A stretch of DNA of 64,000 bases, taken from positions 71,436,501 to 71,500,500 of the forward strand of contig NC_064614.1 in assembly GCF_023898315.1 (NCBI RefSeq), given 5' to 3'. The notes under the pieces were generated by a model. The model ran no database searches, was not told the DNA's origin, and saw nothing but the letters and a program-made list of their open reading frames with translations. Shown here in pieces: positions 10,290 to 21,104 of the stretch. Position 1 is the first letter of the stretch; the number at the start of each line of letters is the position of its first letter. Both the position numbers and the translations under genes were made by a program. Source of the stretch: Schistocerca nitens. Taxonomy: Eukaryota; Arthropoda; Insecta; Orthoptera; Acrididae.

Positions 10290-11860
10290 CACTGTATACA
10301 AAAGAATAAAAGAACGTATCAGAAATTTAGCCACGTCAAGAAACGGACAATTAAAAGCGATAAGGTCTGCGTCTACTTACAGTTAAAATATTAAAGATTC
10401 CGCTTAAACCGGATAAAGCCATTCCCAACAATTTTATCCAGGTATTTAAAACTTCTGCCTCACGAATGTGCAGCCGTCTATGATAAAACGTATTGGGGGC
10501 TAAGGCCATCGCATACCTACAAAAGAACCCAGTAATAACACCGAAGTACGAACTAGTAACTATTAATGTAACTTATAATAAAAAATAATTAAAATACTAA
10601 GCAAAAACGCCGCGTTTGTAACATTAAAAGAGACACAGCTGTCACTAGTGGCACACTTTACCTCCGCTTGTACACAGCCTTGAGATGAAGCGTTGCTGTT
10701 GTCGGTGCCAACTAACCGCTATCTTTAGCGAGGCCTACGTGGAAAGCCGATGGTGCGCAGTGACACAAATATTAAGTAACCAGTTACCTTAACTGAAATG
10801 TTGGGGACTAGCTGCACATTTTAAATTACCAAACTGCAATAAAAAGGAGTAATACACTCTGTTTGTGAGTCGCATAAGGCAGAAGTAATTTCGAAAGACT
10901 TCCTGAAAATGTCTATGGTCCTACATGTCGGCACTATCCAATGTAGTCTCCTTAGAATTAATAAAAGTCTTTTCACAACTGAAAAACCTTTTAAATAAAT
11001 AAAAGACAATGGTGGAGCTCGAAAACATCATACACTTAGACAATCAAGATTGGCTAGGTCGTTTCTGCGACGTAAATCTGTCTGGAAATTGAGGTTACTT
11101 TCTGGGGCTCTTTTCAGTTCTCAAAAAAATCTCGGATTCTTCACAAATGTTTAGAACATTACACTTTTTATCGTGATGAAGTATTTGAAGACTGGTGGCA
11201 ACATCAGAAACTTTGTGTCCCATCTTCCCCTCTCCTGAAAGTGTGCACTCAAAGCTTACTTTGTACTGGAGATAGCAGTATGCTCCCTAAAGCTTACATA
11301 AAAACTTCTTCCCGTCTGGTCTATCTATTTTTAAGGGTAGCTGCCACAAGAAATACTGCACGCCCCCAGAGCTTTGAATAACTCCCTTTTTGATTGCACT
11401 CTGTGTTGATGTTAATCTGGTAATATTATTGGTGGAAATCACTATGTCTAAGGCGGAATTTTATATTTCTCTCTCTTGATCAGGTGTGTTTCTTCTCTAA
11501 CGACGTTGTTGTCAACCAACGTTTGAAATGCAACATCTGTATCCATTCAATACAGACTTAGCAGTATCAGGGCGAATCTGCTTTATTTATGTATGCACAC
11601 GAAACTGCCAGCTCAAAAGAAAGCACAGAATTCACACGTAAGTCACGACCGTAAAGGTTCATTATATTTACCTTCATCAGCGCCCTCTTCTTGAATACAG
11701 GGTGAGAATTTTGTGTCAGTTTTTCGGTTTATGGAAATCGCCGAGTATTCTAACTATCCATTGAGCTGTGCCTCTTTATAGTCGCATAATTTTCTAGTTT
11801 AGTACAGTCTAGTTTCCGCGTCAGCCACATAAAGTTTAAGTGTACATAAAGGGGGAACGT
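10290..11860. other. Unassigned sequence
   Basis: No convincing coding region, tRNA or repeat family is visible. The stretch next to the motif at 10256-10283 may be the rest of an old retroelement, but I could not recognise a protein in either strand. Confidence 0.4.
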
Positions 11861-12430
11861 CTGGGTGCTGGCGCGTTGCTATGAGGCAGTTCGACTTTGC
11901 CCTCTAGGGAGAGGCTCAGAAGTCGCGGCTGCAGTTTCGTTTAAGCTCTTTGATCGCCTGGCTGCGTTCGCCTGTGGAACGTTCCCGAACTCCATTTAAT
12001 TTTCCTCGTAAACTTATGTAATTGAAAACCAAGCCTCACGGAATCCGAGAAGGAGCGTTAAGGCCGGGAATATTAGGTGCCCGGTGTTCAAAGTGCGCCG
12101 CGGAACTCGTGAGTGCTCCTGCGGCTGCAGTGGCGCGGCCTTTCACAGGCGCACAGCCGACCTCTGTATGCGCCGCCCTGGAAAACCTCCCAGCGGCCGC
12201 ACAGTGTTTGTCGATTTGGGTGTATTCCGCAGCACAGCGCGTGGCGTTCCGCTCTGCTCTGTTTTTCGTTCTCGCGCGACGTGAAATGACAAACAAATAT
12301 GCTCGTTGCCTGACTGGGCAAGCAAAAACGTTACGTGGTGCTTGTCGTCTGGTTTCGCTACTATTGTTTGTAAGTGGAGTGCGACAGTGTTTGGTGGCTC
12401 TGTGTGCTCTGACAATTTAGTAATGGTATT
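11860..12430. other. CpG-rich block of unknown function
   Basis: This block has far more G+C and CpG than its surroundings, for example GCGCGGCC, GCGCCGCGG and CGCGCGACG. A 132-codon open frame runs at 12022-12420 on the plus strand, and overlapping open frames occur on the other strand, as expected for stop-poor GC-rich DNA. The predicted peptide is Ala/Arg-rich and not recognised. It directly precedes a 5'-truncated LINE, so it is not obviously that element's own 5' UTR. It may be a host promoter or first exon, or the 5' UTR of another element. Confidence 0.4.
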
Positions 12431-12479
12431 TAATGTTTATTGTAATTCGTAGGCAAATATTGCTGGTTTTCCTAGAGTT

Positions 12480-13890
12480 CAAAGAACCCAGCCGGACAAA
12501 TATGAGTGCCACTGTCGTTACCGTACTGACGATTAACAGCATGCTAAGCGATCGGAAGTTCCAGGTAATCACTGGAAGCAACATAAGTAAGGAGAGGAAG
12601 CTGAATAACGGATTGCCTCAAGGATCAGTTCTCTCACCATTACTGTTCAACCTATATCTATCTGATATACTTGACACTTCGTCCAGATAATACTGCTATG
12701 CCGATGACCTGGCTCTATCCGTACGACACCAGGAAACGAAGACAGCAGGAGAGATTCAAACCAACGACCTGTCTGCAGTAGATAATTACTTCAAAATCTG
12801 GGGCCTCCAAACCAGTGTGAGTAAAACAGAATGTGTTGCTTCCATTTAAATAATCGGTTGGCGAACGTAAAACTGGAATTAAGTTTCAGAGGCAGAATTC
12901 TTCGTCATAATTGGGACCCAAATTATCTTGGTGTCATCCTGGACCGTACACTATGCTTCAAACAACACCTTCTTAACTTAGCTCGAAAGTTGAGGACTCG
13001 AAACAACATCCTCCATAAGGTATGCAGAACTACCTGTGGATCTTCAGCAACCACTCTGCGATCTTGAGCTCTGGGCTTGGTGTACTCAAGTGCTGAGTAT
13101 TGTGCACCTGTTTGGAGAAACAGTCATCATACAAGGCTTGTTGACGCACAGGTGAACGCCCGTAATATCTGGAGCCATCAGATCTACTTCAGTTTATTGG
13201 TTTCCACTGTTAACCGATATAATGCCTCCTGATCTACGCAGATGTACTGCCTTTATGAGAGAATTCCACAAGATCTCCAGGAATTCTAGCCTACCCGTGC
13301 ATAGCGACCTGCCACTTTTAAATCGTAAGAGACTGAAATCACGCCATCCAACTCTGTGCGATGCTGCTCACATGGTTGCTAAGGTTTTCAAACCTCTCGA
13401 AGAAAGGAAGGGTCGGTTGGGTAGAAGTGACAGATGTGCGCCTGCATAACATCTTCTCAGGTGCTAAACTTCCAAGTAGATTCGACCTACCACGCAAGAC
13501 CTGGACTACCCTCAACAGAATCCAGGCGGGGTCACGGATTTTCTCTGCCTTGTGATGACTGGGTGTTGTGTGATGTCCTTAGGTTAGTTAGGTTTAAGTA
13601 GTTCTAAGTTCTAGGGGACTGATGACCATAGATGTTAAGTCCCATGGTGCTCAGAGCCATTTGAACCAGAATCCGTACCGGCCATGGCCGATGCAGGGAT
13701 GCTCTCTTTAAGTGGAAGAAGCTGCCTAATCCAGCCTGTGACTGCTGGGCTCCATACCAGACTGTTCACCACATTGTCAGTGAATGCGGGATTCGAGCCT
13801 ATCACGGCGTTAAACAGGACTTCCTGCTAACAACTACAGATGCAGTGCGTTGGATTGAAGGACTGGATAGTCAGTTGTAAAGACAAACTT
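12480..13890 (+). mobile_element. Jockey-like LINE fragment, RT and C-terminus
   Basis: The fragment opens within the RT domain. It reads NGLPQGSVLSPLLFNLYLSD at 12609-12668, a stop, then CYADDLALSV with an intact YADD box near 12700. Further blocks are NYLGVILDRTL at about 12921-12950, YSSAEYCAPVWR at 13083-13120 and a C-terminal segment to about 13880, each in a different frame. An S1 fragment is inserted at 13563-13671. The 5' part is missing. The family differs from the jockey-like elements at the left end of the window. Confidence 0.8.
13563..13671 (+). repeat. S1 SINE, 5'-truncated
   Basis: Only the body is present, from GTGTGATGTCCTTAGG to CAGAGCCATTTGAACC. The tRNA-like head is missing. 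It lies within the LINE at 12480-13890. No clear target-site duplication was found. Confidence 0.85.
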
Positions 13891-13894
13891 AAGT

Positions 13895-14522
13895 TTCTTG
13901 TGTGTCAGTATGTACATATGTATATGTAATTTAATTTTATGATATGTCTTTAGTAGCCATATGCTAAATAAGTAATACCCATTGCTGAAAATATCTGTTT
14001 ATTATACAGATGAGTACCTGCAACCTTGCTACAGTGAAAAGGCACAACACCAGGACACTGTCATTAAAAACAGCAATAAATAACAATGTGCACATTATTT
14101 TGAAGAAGACGTCGTCTCAGCCTCAAAAAATTCCAAGTTAAGTGGAATCTAGTTACCTTCCTTTAAAAAATGGAGGTTAAATGGCAGTAAGGTTTCAGAT
14201 TGTAAGAAGGTCACACAGTATCGAATGTGTTACTATCAAAACACTGTGTTACGTAATTCAAATACGTTGACAATATGTTTAACTTGGGAAAAATCGCCAA
14301 CAGCCTTCCACAAGGCTCAAATATGGGCCACGTCTCTGTCGTACAGTAAGGCGAAAACCTTCAATTTAACGCAAATCAAATAGAATTCGCGTGATTTAGA
14401 AATGAGGTAAATATTATAAGTTATCAGTTTAGACGGACAGCGCCATAAAAATTATATTATTTCTTTAAAATGTTTGTTTTCTGGATTTTTGCAGACTTCT
14501 TCTAGTGCAGTATGTTTAGTTG
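13895..14522. other. Unassigned AT-rich sequence
   Basis: No coding potential and no known repeat is visible. The part to about 13980 may be the 3' UTR of the preceding LINE. Confidence 0.45.
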
Positions 14523-14531
14523 TTAACATTA

Positions 14532-14691
14532 CGCGCGGCCGCTATGGTCGCAGGTTCGTATCCTTACTCGGGCATGGATGTGTGTGATGTCTTTAGGTTA
14601 GTTAGGTTTAAGTAGTTCTAAGTTCTAGGGGACTGATGACCAAAGAAGTTAAGTCTCATAGTGCCCAGAGCCCTTTGAACCATTTTTTGTC
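14532..14691 (+). repeat. S1 SINE, 5'-truncated
   Basis: The copy starts inside the tRNA-like head (GGCCGCTATGGTCGCAGG) with a mutated B box (GGTTCGTATCC) and keeps the whole body. A short direct repeat AACATTA at 14525-14531 and 14692-14698 fits a target-site duplication. Confidence 0.85.
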
Positions 14692-14793
14692 AACATTAAA
14701 CTTTAGTACAACGATACAAAAAGCAGCATGTAGAGAAAAGTTATTACCTTAGAAGCTATAAAATATTTGGCTGCATTTATGAAGTATAACATA

Positions 14794-16213
14794 CACTCCT
14801 GGAGATTGAAATAAGAACACCGTGAATTCATTGTCCCAGGAAGGGGAACCTTTATTGACACATTCCTGGGGTCAGATACATCACATGATCACACTGACAG
14901 AACCACAGGCACATTGACACAGGCAACAGAGCATGCACAATGTCGGCACTAGTACAGTGTATATCCACCTTTCGCAGCAATGCAGGCTGCTATTCTCCCA
15001 TGGAGACGATCGTAGAGATGCTGGATGTAGTCCTGTGGAACGGCTTGCCATGCCATTTCCACCTGGCGCCTCAGTTGGACCAGCGTTCGTGCTGGACGTG
15101 CAGACCGCGTGAGACGACGCTTCATCCAGTCCCAAACATGCTCAATGGGGGACAGATCCGGAGATCTTGCTGGCCAGGGTAGTTGACTTACACCTTCTAG
15201 AGCACGTTGGGTGGCACGGGATACATGCGGACGTGCGTTGTCCTGTTGGAACAGCAAGTTCCCTTGCCGGTCTATGAATGGTAGAACGATGGGTTCGATG
15301 ACGGTTTGGATGTACCGTGCACTATTCAGTGTCCCCTCGACGATCACCAGTGGTGTACGGCCAGTGTAGGAGATCGCTCCCCACACCATGATGCCGGGTG
15401 TTGGCCCTGTGTGCCTCGGTCGTATGCAGTCCTGATTGTGGCGCTCACCTGCACGGCGCCAAACACGCATACGACCATCATTGGCACCAAGGCAGAAGCA
15501 ACTCTCATCGCTGAAGACGACACGTCTCCATTCGTCCCTCCATTCACGCCTGTCGCGACACCACTGGAGGCGGGCTGCACGATGTTGGGGCGTGAGCGGA
15601 ATACGGCCTAACGGTGTGCGGGACCGTAGCCCAGCTTCATGGAGACGGTTGCGAATGGTCCTCGCCGATACCCCAGGAGCAACAGTGTCCCTAATTTGCT
15701 GGGAAGTGGCGGTGCGGTCCCCTACGGCACTGCGTAGGATCCTACGGTCTTGGCGTGCATCCGTGCGTCGCTGCGGTCCGGTCCCAGGTCGACGGGCACG
15801 TGCACCTTCCGCCGACCACTGGCGACAACATCGATGTACTGTGGAGACCTCACGCCCCAGGTGTTGAGCAATTCGGCGGTACGTCCACCCGGCCTCCCGC
15901 ATGCCCACTATACGCCCTCGCTCAAAGTCCGTCAAATGCACATACGGTTCACGTCCACGCTGTCGCGGCATGCTACCAGTGTTAGACTGCGATGGAGCTC
16001 CGTATGCCACGGCAAACTGGCTGACACTGACGGCGGCGGTGCACAAATGCTGCGCAGCTAGCGCCATTCGACGGCCAACACCGCGGTTCCTGGTGCGTCC
16101 GCTGTGCCGTGCGTGTGATCATTGCTTGTGCAGCCCTCTTGCAGTGTCCGGAGCAAGTATGGTGGGTCTGACACACCGGTGTCAATGTGTTCTTTTTTCC
16201 ATTTCCAGGAGTG
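14794..16213 (-). mobile_element. Complete Tc1-type DNA transposon, 1420 bp
   Basis: Both terminal inverted repeats are present. The left end begins CACTCCTGGAGATTGAAATA and the right end, read on the minus strand, CACTCCTGGAAATGGAAAAA; the match continues to AAGAACAC. TA dinucleotides flank the element at 14792-14793 and 16214-16215, the Tc1/mariner target-site duplication. The single transposase frame is uninterrupted. It is the only DNA transposon in the window with both ends and an intact gene. Confidence 0.95.
14949..15971 (-). CDS. Tc1-type transposase, intact
   Basis: A 340-residue protein from the Met of MPRQRGREP. The frame stays open 32 codons further upstream, but this start gives the usual Tc1 length and places the DNA-binding domain at the N-terminus. 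Residues about 10-65 form a paired-like helix-turn-helix (FERGRIVGMREAGWTYRRIA). A second HTH follows at about 80-130. The catalytic core shows VVFSDESCF (first Asp), FQQDNARPH (second Asp) and SPDLSPIEHVWD (Glu). I count 32 residues between the second Asp and the Glu, against 34 in classical Tc1. The enzyme would cut and paste the element between its inverted repeats. Whether the two-residue difference is a family trait or a defect cannot be told from one copy. Confidence 0.93.
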   Translation of the reverse strand: MPRQRGREPYVHLTDFERGRIVGMREAGWTYRRIAQHLGREVSTVHRCCRQWSAEGARARRPGTGPQRRTDARQDRRILRSAVGDRTATSQQIRDTVAPGVSARTIRNRLHEAGLRSRTPLGRIPLTPQHRAARLQWCRDRREWRDEWRRVVFSDESCFCLGANDGRMRVWRRAGERHNQDCIRPRHTGPTPGIMVWGAISYTGRTPLVIVEGTLNSARYIQTVIEPIVLPFIDRQGNLLFQQDNARPHVSRATQRALEGVSQLPWPARSPDLSPIEHVWDWMKRRLTRSARPARTLVQLRRQVEMAWQAVPQDYIQHLYDRLHGRIAACIAAKGGYTLY

Positions 16214-16317
16214 TAGTCTAACTTCTGGAACATTTCCATCCCATTTCATCTTCTTCGAGAACGCAATTACCAGACCGAAATGAATCAGTACTTCCTAATG
16301 GATTCGCATTTGCGAAT

Positions 16318-16550
16318 CCCCATAGACGTCAGCTGTTTGTGACAAATGAAACTTAGCGCTGGACCCGGGCTCGATCCCGGATTTCCCGATTATTGTGAGC
16401 GGTTGCCTGAACTATTTCGGCTGTCCGAGCATCCCTCCAGGCCTCGACCCAGACTTCCGCATGTCGTAGACTACCCAGTGCTTAGGTTCGCACATTTCGT
16501 GATTCCGCCGCAGGAAGAGATTAATATTCTATCGTAATTTTAGCCCGTCG
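16318..16550 (-). repeat. S4 tRNA-derived SINE
   Basis: On plus, GGACCCGGGCTCGATCCCGG is the complement of a B-box region, followed by TTCCCGATTATTGTGAGCGG and ACTATTTCGGCTGTCCG (the anticodon and A-box side). A TAGCCCGTCGCAGCTTGG segment lies near the end. The family recurs at 48430-48760 (minus) and 50110-50290 (plus). Confidence 0.7.
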
Positions 16551-16559
16551 CAGCTTGGA

Positions 16560-17384
16560 TACATCATTGGTGGTTACTATCGCTCAAGTCTGAAGACATC
16601 GCAATGTGAAGATTCAGACAGTCTGTAAAGACAAACATTGTAACCATGATGGTATAAATCAGTACATCAGGATCCTTCGCATATGTTCTTTTTAACAATT
16701 AGTAATTAAACGGAATTTTGGTGTTACCCATCTTTAAGTGGACTACGTAAGACGGTGTGGGTACAAAATACTGATTTATATTTTTTGTGGAGAACCCTTG
16801 CTTGGAGTTTCCTTCTTAATTTTAGCTACGTTTCGTTGATTTCGGATGCATGTAAGTAATTTCAATTTGCTTTTACCAATATACTGCACAATAATTTCTA
16901 CAGTTTCTAAGAGCACGTGTTCAGTTACGACTAGATATCTCGGGAATTGTTTGTTCTAGAAGGCGATAATTTATGTGACTTATAGTAATCATTCTGCTGG
17001 ATAGGTTGACAACTTAGGTTGTTGTGATATCACATCTTGGTGGTATAATGCATGGTATCGTCCAGCTTCTCGCACATGTCTGTTCTTGATATCTTCGGAA
17101 CTCTGTGGATGATGATTTTTCGAAAGTCTGATTATGTATTGCCAGTCTCATGCATTCTAATCACTAACGTGAATAGTCATTTTGTTACCACTTCTCGCAG
17201 TTGGTTTAGAAATTTTGCTGGAATGTTGTCTTTATCTCATGCCACATTCAATCCAAGATTCATCCAAAGCTCCACTGTGTAATAGCACACAAACTAATTT
17301 AGGTATTCACATCATGTTTGGCTTATGTGACAGACAATCAAAGTTTTGTTTGTATTTGTTTCAGGTCCTCATGAGTGAAATATA
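16560..17384. other. Unassigned sequence
   Basis: No protein or repeat family is recognised. TTTGTTTGTATTTGTTTCAG at about 17345-17364 looks like a splice acceptor but no exon can be supported after it. Confidence 0.45.
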
Positions 17385-17570
17385 ATGACGGAGGTTCAAG
17401 AAAGTGCTGAGTGTGTTGAACACTTTGTTCGGATAAAATCGGACACGGTCCTAAATAACTTCCGAATACGGTTTAGGAATAAACCAGCCTCGCGTACTTT
17501 GATATGCCGGTTTTACAGGAGTTTTATGAAGACAGGGAGCGTTAATGTTCTAGACCTGGTATTCCCAGAT
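17385..17570 (+). pseudogene. Transposase N-terminal HTH remnant (DUF4817-like)
   Basis: The frame reads ECVEHFVRIKSDTVLNNFRI followed by FRNKPASRTLICRFYRSF and MKTGSV. This is the pattern of the helix-turn-helix that begins many insect mariner-like transposases (annotated in databases as DUF4817). The catalytic domain is absent. The frame runs on to 17636 without further similarity. Confidence 0.6.
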
Positions 17571-17639
17571 CGCTGGATTGACAGGTGTGGTCAAGTTAGG
17601 TCGCCATACACTACACATATGGGTTTCTTTCTATGAGAA

Positions 17640-18663
17640 TATGTCAAAGGTATAGGCTATCAAACGTCTCTCAACAACATCAGTCATTTAAAGAGCCCAT
17701 TCTCTTCTTCATTGCTATAGCTGATGCAGATATGTTGATGTAAGTGCCACGTAAGGCGCACATAATGAAATTGATTGAGTCGCATAACAACTTTCTGAGA
17801 CAGTGTGTCGTATAAGCCAAACCCGGTGTGAATATCTCAATTAGTTCGGGTGCCAATACACATTAAATTTGTGCCATACCTTTTGAGGCACCCAGTGAAT
17901 CGTTTTCTAAGTTGCACTGGGCAGACTGCCGCAGCGCACACTTTTTCCTATTAAAAAAGTGTAAAATTAAAAATACTTTCAGCCGTCAATGTAATCTATT
18001 TATGCCACTAGTTACGGCATTTCATTACACCATTTGCAGGCCCTTGTGTAAAGACAACAGTAATAATGACGGGCAAACTATATAATAACAGCGGCGATGT
18101 AAAATTAAAGAAATAAATTAAATACAGTGGTAATATGTAGCAAACATTTAACAATAACCAAACTCTACAGAGTGTAACATCAGAAATGATAAATTAAGGA
18201 ATAACAGGAGCGTACAGTTGCTCACTTTAAGAATACGAACTAGGGAACAATATATATAAAGTGATCCTTCTAACCGGAGTTTAAAATTACAGGTCATTCA
18301 TAGATGACTACAGGGTCAAATGTTGACAAAAATCTAGTATGCAACGCTGATGTGAAGGCGAGTTAATGAATCCAACCAAAACCATCACAGCTGTATACTG
18401 ATGAACACACTATGAGGGTAAATTTTTTATTTATACGTTGTCATATAAGACTAAAATGTAGAACCATTTATCGTAAATCACCCCCACGTTAACTGCATGT
18501 ATCATCATGTACTATACGCTACTAAAACTAATAAAAACGAAAATTTCATGTTACGTCAAAATAATGTATCAGCCACAGAACTGGTAAGGTGCCATCTATT
18601 TAATGTAAGCTACGGTGAAGCTAACGCAGTATGCAATTGTTACTCGTTTTATTCCTTAAAAAT
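17640..18663. other. Unassigned AT-rich sequence
   Basis: No coding region or repeat is recognised. Confidence 0.5.
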
Positions 18664-18672
18664 CAAATGCTT

Positions 18673-18855
18673 CAAATTCCTCTGAGCACTATGGGACATA
18701 ACCTCTGAGGTCATCAGTCCCCTAGAACTTAGAACTACTTAAACCTAACTAACCTAAGGGCATCACACACATCTATGCCCGAGGCAGGATTCGAACCTGC
18801 GACCGTAGCGGTCGCGGGGCTCCAGACTGTAGCGCCTAGAAACGCCCACCGTATA
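18673..18855 (-). repeat. S1 tRNA-derived SINE
   Basis: Minus-strand S1 with intact B box and a decayed 5' end of the tRNA-like head. The 9-bp direct repeat CAAATGCTT at 18664-18672 and 18856-18864 is the target-site duplication. Confidence 0.92.
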
Positions 18856-18865
18856 CAAATGCTTT

Positions 18866-19430
18866 CTTACATTTTTATACCAGCTGTGTTATTATGTAGT
18901 TTACATTGTCATCACCGTTGTTGTCTTTGCACCAGGGAGCAGTAAATCACCGAAACTGGTCTTATAAGTAAATTAGATTCAAAATATAGATGGCTGAAGG
19001 TGTTTTCTAATTTACACTTCAAACTGAACCTCTAAAGTCCCTCAACCATATTCTACACAGTGACTTGAACACTGTTTATATCGATAGGGTGACTTTCCCA
19101 CGTGTACTAGATATGCAAGTATCTGGTACACGCCCTTTCAGCGATTCAATCCCAAAAGAGAGAAGCATGGACTCGGAGCCTCGTTCAACTTCAATGAGAA
19201 CACCACCGTGTATCGAGAGCGACAGCACAGGCGTCTCCGCAAGATCGAATACCCACATCATCAATGTCTAAATCGTCCCGCCGGATTCTGACTGGCGTAC
19301 CTCAGTCGTCAGTCATATTTCTCTCCCTTTTAATATTCCATCGCCCATGACAGGCGTCCCACGCCCGTGCAAATCACTTTCGCCGCAAACAGCGTTATTA
19401 CTTCAGTGAAGGATGGACCAGGTGAGAGAT
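18866..19430. other. Unassigned sequence
   Basis: Open frames of about 60-70 codons occur on both strands at 19065-19271 but match nothing I recognise. The G+C content rises towards 19440. Confidence 0.4.
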
Positions 19431-19439
19431 CTAAAGGCG

Positions 19440-19650
19440 GCTTAAAAAATACGCGGGAGCGCGACTGATTTGTTACTTTAATTCGGCGCGTTCAATTTGC
19501 AGCGGGCGCCCGGCGCCTTTGATTCGAGCCCTTCATCAATCACCAATCAGCGGGTAATTATTCAACCACCACGAGCCGCGCGCGGCATTGTGGGGGCGTC
19601 GGCCGGCCGTGCCACGCGACCGATGGCTCCGCCACGCCACCCACCGTTAA
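19440..19650. promoter_or_regulatory. CpG-rich candidate regulatory element
   Basis: This GC-rich block in AT-rich surroundings carries a cluster of motifs resembling transcription-factor sites. CCTTTGAT at 19516-19523 resembles a TCF/LEF site. ATCAATCA at 19535-19542 is, on the other strand, TGATTGAT, the composite Exd/Hox site. CCAATCAG at 19543-19550 is a CCAAT box, and TAATTA at 19555-19560 is a homeodomain core. It is not part of any repeat family seen here. The sites are seen directly; a regulatory role is inference. Confidence 0.35.
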
Positions 19651-19689
19651 TTAAAAATGTATCTCTGTCCACAGCGAAAATTTTGTGTT

Positions 19690-20083
19690 AAAAAAAACAA
19701 AAAACAAAAAAAACATGAAGTTAATGAAGAGTAGGGGAGAACTTCAATGTGTGCGCCAAAAATACTCACAGACGCAATCATTAACGAAATGATTGCTCAA
19801 TATTACCCAATCTGCATATGCCCAAAATGTTTCTATGAAGTAACACGTGCTCAGCTCCTGTTCAGGGGCATGATATTAAAAAACTAACAGATCTGTAATC
19901 AGGGAAAGTGAATCGTGTCGCTGTGGACAAAGAGGCACTGCCGTAACTTTCCACTGCAGTTATACACCTCTACGTTCAAAACAGCGTGTTGGTAACAGAA
20001 GTGCGAAGCATCGACAAAGAAACAGTATATAAAACTTACTTATCACATGAAGGCTGCCTTGTGATTACAGTGTTCACATTACG
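19690..20083. other. Unassigned sequence
   Basis: Apart from an A-rich run at 19690-19715 nothing is recognisable. Confidence 0.45.
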
Positions 20084-20110
20084 GTTTCGTCACTCTATTG
20101 ACATCTTCAG
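20084..20110 (-). other. Hammerhead-like motif (CUGAAGA-U-GUCA/UGAC-GAAAC)
   Basis: On the minus strand CTGAAGA, T, GTCA, ATAGAG, TGAC, GAAAC. The 4-bp stem is perfect. It is one of six loci sharing the pattern. No flanking palindrome was found here. Confidence 0.45.
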
Positions 20111-21000
20111 ATGTGATTAATTTACTAATGGTATCGTCATACCATACGGGGTGTTTCAGGACCTCACCGACAAACACTGAGGGTCGATAGAGCGCCGAAA
20201 GACGATCATTTTTATTGTTTCGTGTCTGTCTGTAAAAATTGTATAATCGCTTTCTTAACCGTCTGTTAAGAATCCCTTTTCACAGGAAAATTTGGAATTA
20301 CGTCACATATTAGAGCCTATGGTCCCTTGGCACAGCGAAAATTCTAAGATTCTAGTTTAATTTAATCATAAGAGACAGCCACTTTGTCAAGTATTTTGAT
20401 ACTCGAAAATTCACTCATCATAACCTATAGGGTATTTCTCGTAGACCAAGGATCAGGAAATTTGCCGAGAAGCACATTTTCCTATCACAAGTAAATGAAA
20501 AAATCCTAATATTGCTAATTTGTAATTATGCCACAAGAAAAGAATGTGTCTTTATCATTTTAACTATCTCTCTGTCTCTGTTAACACCCCTTTCTCTGGA
20601 ACAGGTTGGCGTATTAAGTTCAGATTTATGCCACATACTAAACTCTATTAGCCCTTGGCAGTATACAACATTTAAGCTTGTAAGTCAGTTGAATCAAATG
20701 ATTCGGACATTTACGTTACATATTTTGAAACTCGCAAACTCACTCATCAAAATCTGTAGCGTACTTCCCGTTGATGTAGAATCATGAAATTTACCAAGAA
20801 GCAAGATTTCACAGTACAAGTAAAATAAGAACATCAGAAAACTGTTAAACTGTAATTACGATTATATCACTTTTACCATTATATTATACATTGCATTCAT
20901 CATCGGTCAGAAGCGTAATAGAAGACCAGTACTGCATTCAAAGATAAAATTTAGGTAGTGGTCATGTTTTAGTAATTAAATAAAAATATTTTATTAAATC
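20111..21000. other. Unassigned AT-rich sequence
   Basis: A GGGGTGTTTCAGGACC stretch near 20149-20164 may be the edge of an old DNA transposon, but no second end was seen. Otherwise no feature is recognisable. Confidence 0.4.
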
Positions 21001-21104
21001 CCAGAATGAGATTTTCGCTCTGGAGCGGAGTGTGCGCTGATATGAAACTTGATGGCGGATAAAAACTGTACGCCGGACCGAGACTCAAACTCGGACCTTT
21101 GTCT
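21001..21104 (-). repeat. Fragment of the tRNA-like 300-bp repeat (S6)
   Basis: CAGAATGAGATTTTCGCTCT, then GGAGTGTGCGCTGATATGAA and a GACCGAGACTCAAACTCGGA T-arm match the S6 array at 52583-64000. This copy is isolated and truncated in the tRNA-like part. It shows that S6 also exists as a dispersed element. Confidence 0.88.

Noticed and set aside
12022..12420. A 132-codon open frame in the CpG-rich block as a gene
   Set aside because: Open frames exist on both strands there, as expected from few stop codons in GC-rich DNA. No domain is recognised.
14949..16067. A 372-residue transposase with a longer N-terminus
   Set aside because: The first 32 codons lie before the normal Tc1 start and do not look like the family. 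The Met at 15971 gives the usual 340 residues.
17345..17400. Splice acceptor with coding exon
   Set aside because: The following frame is a transposase HTH remnant, and no upstream exon is supported.
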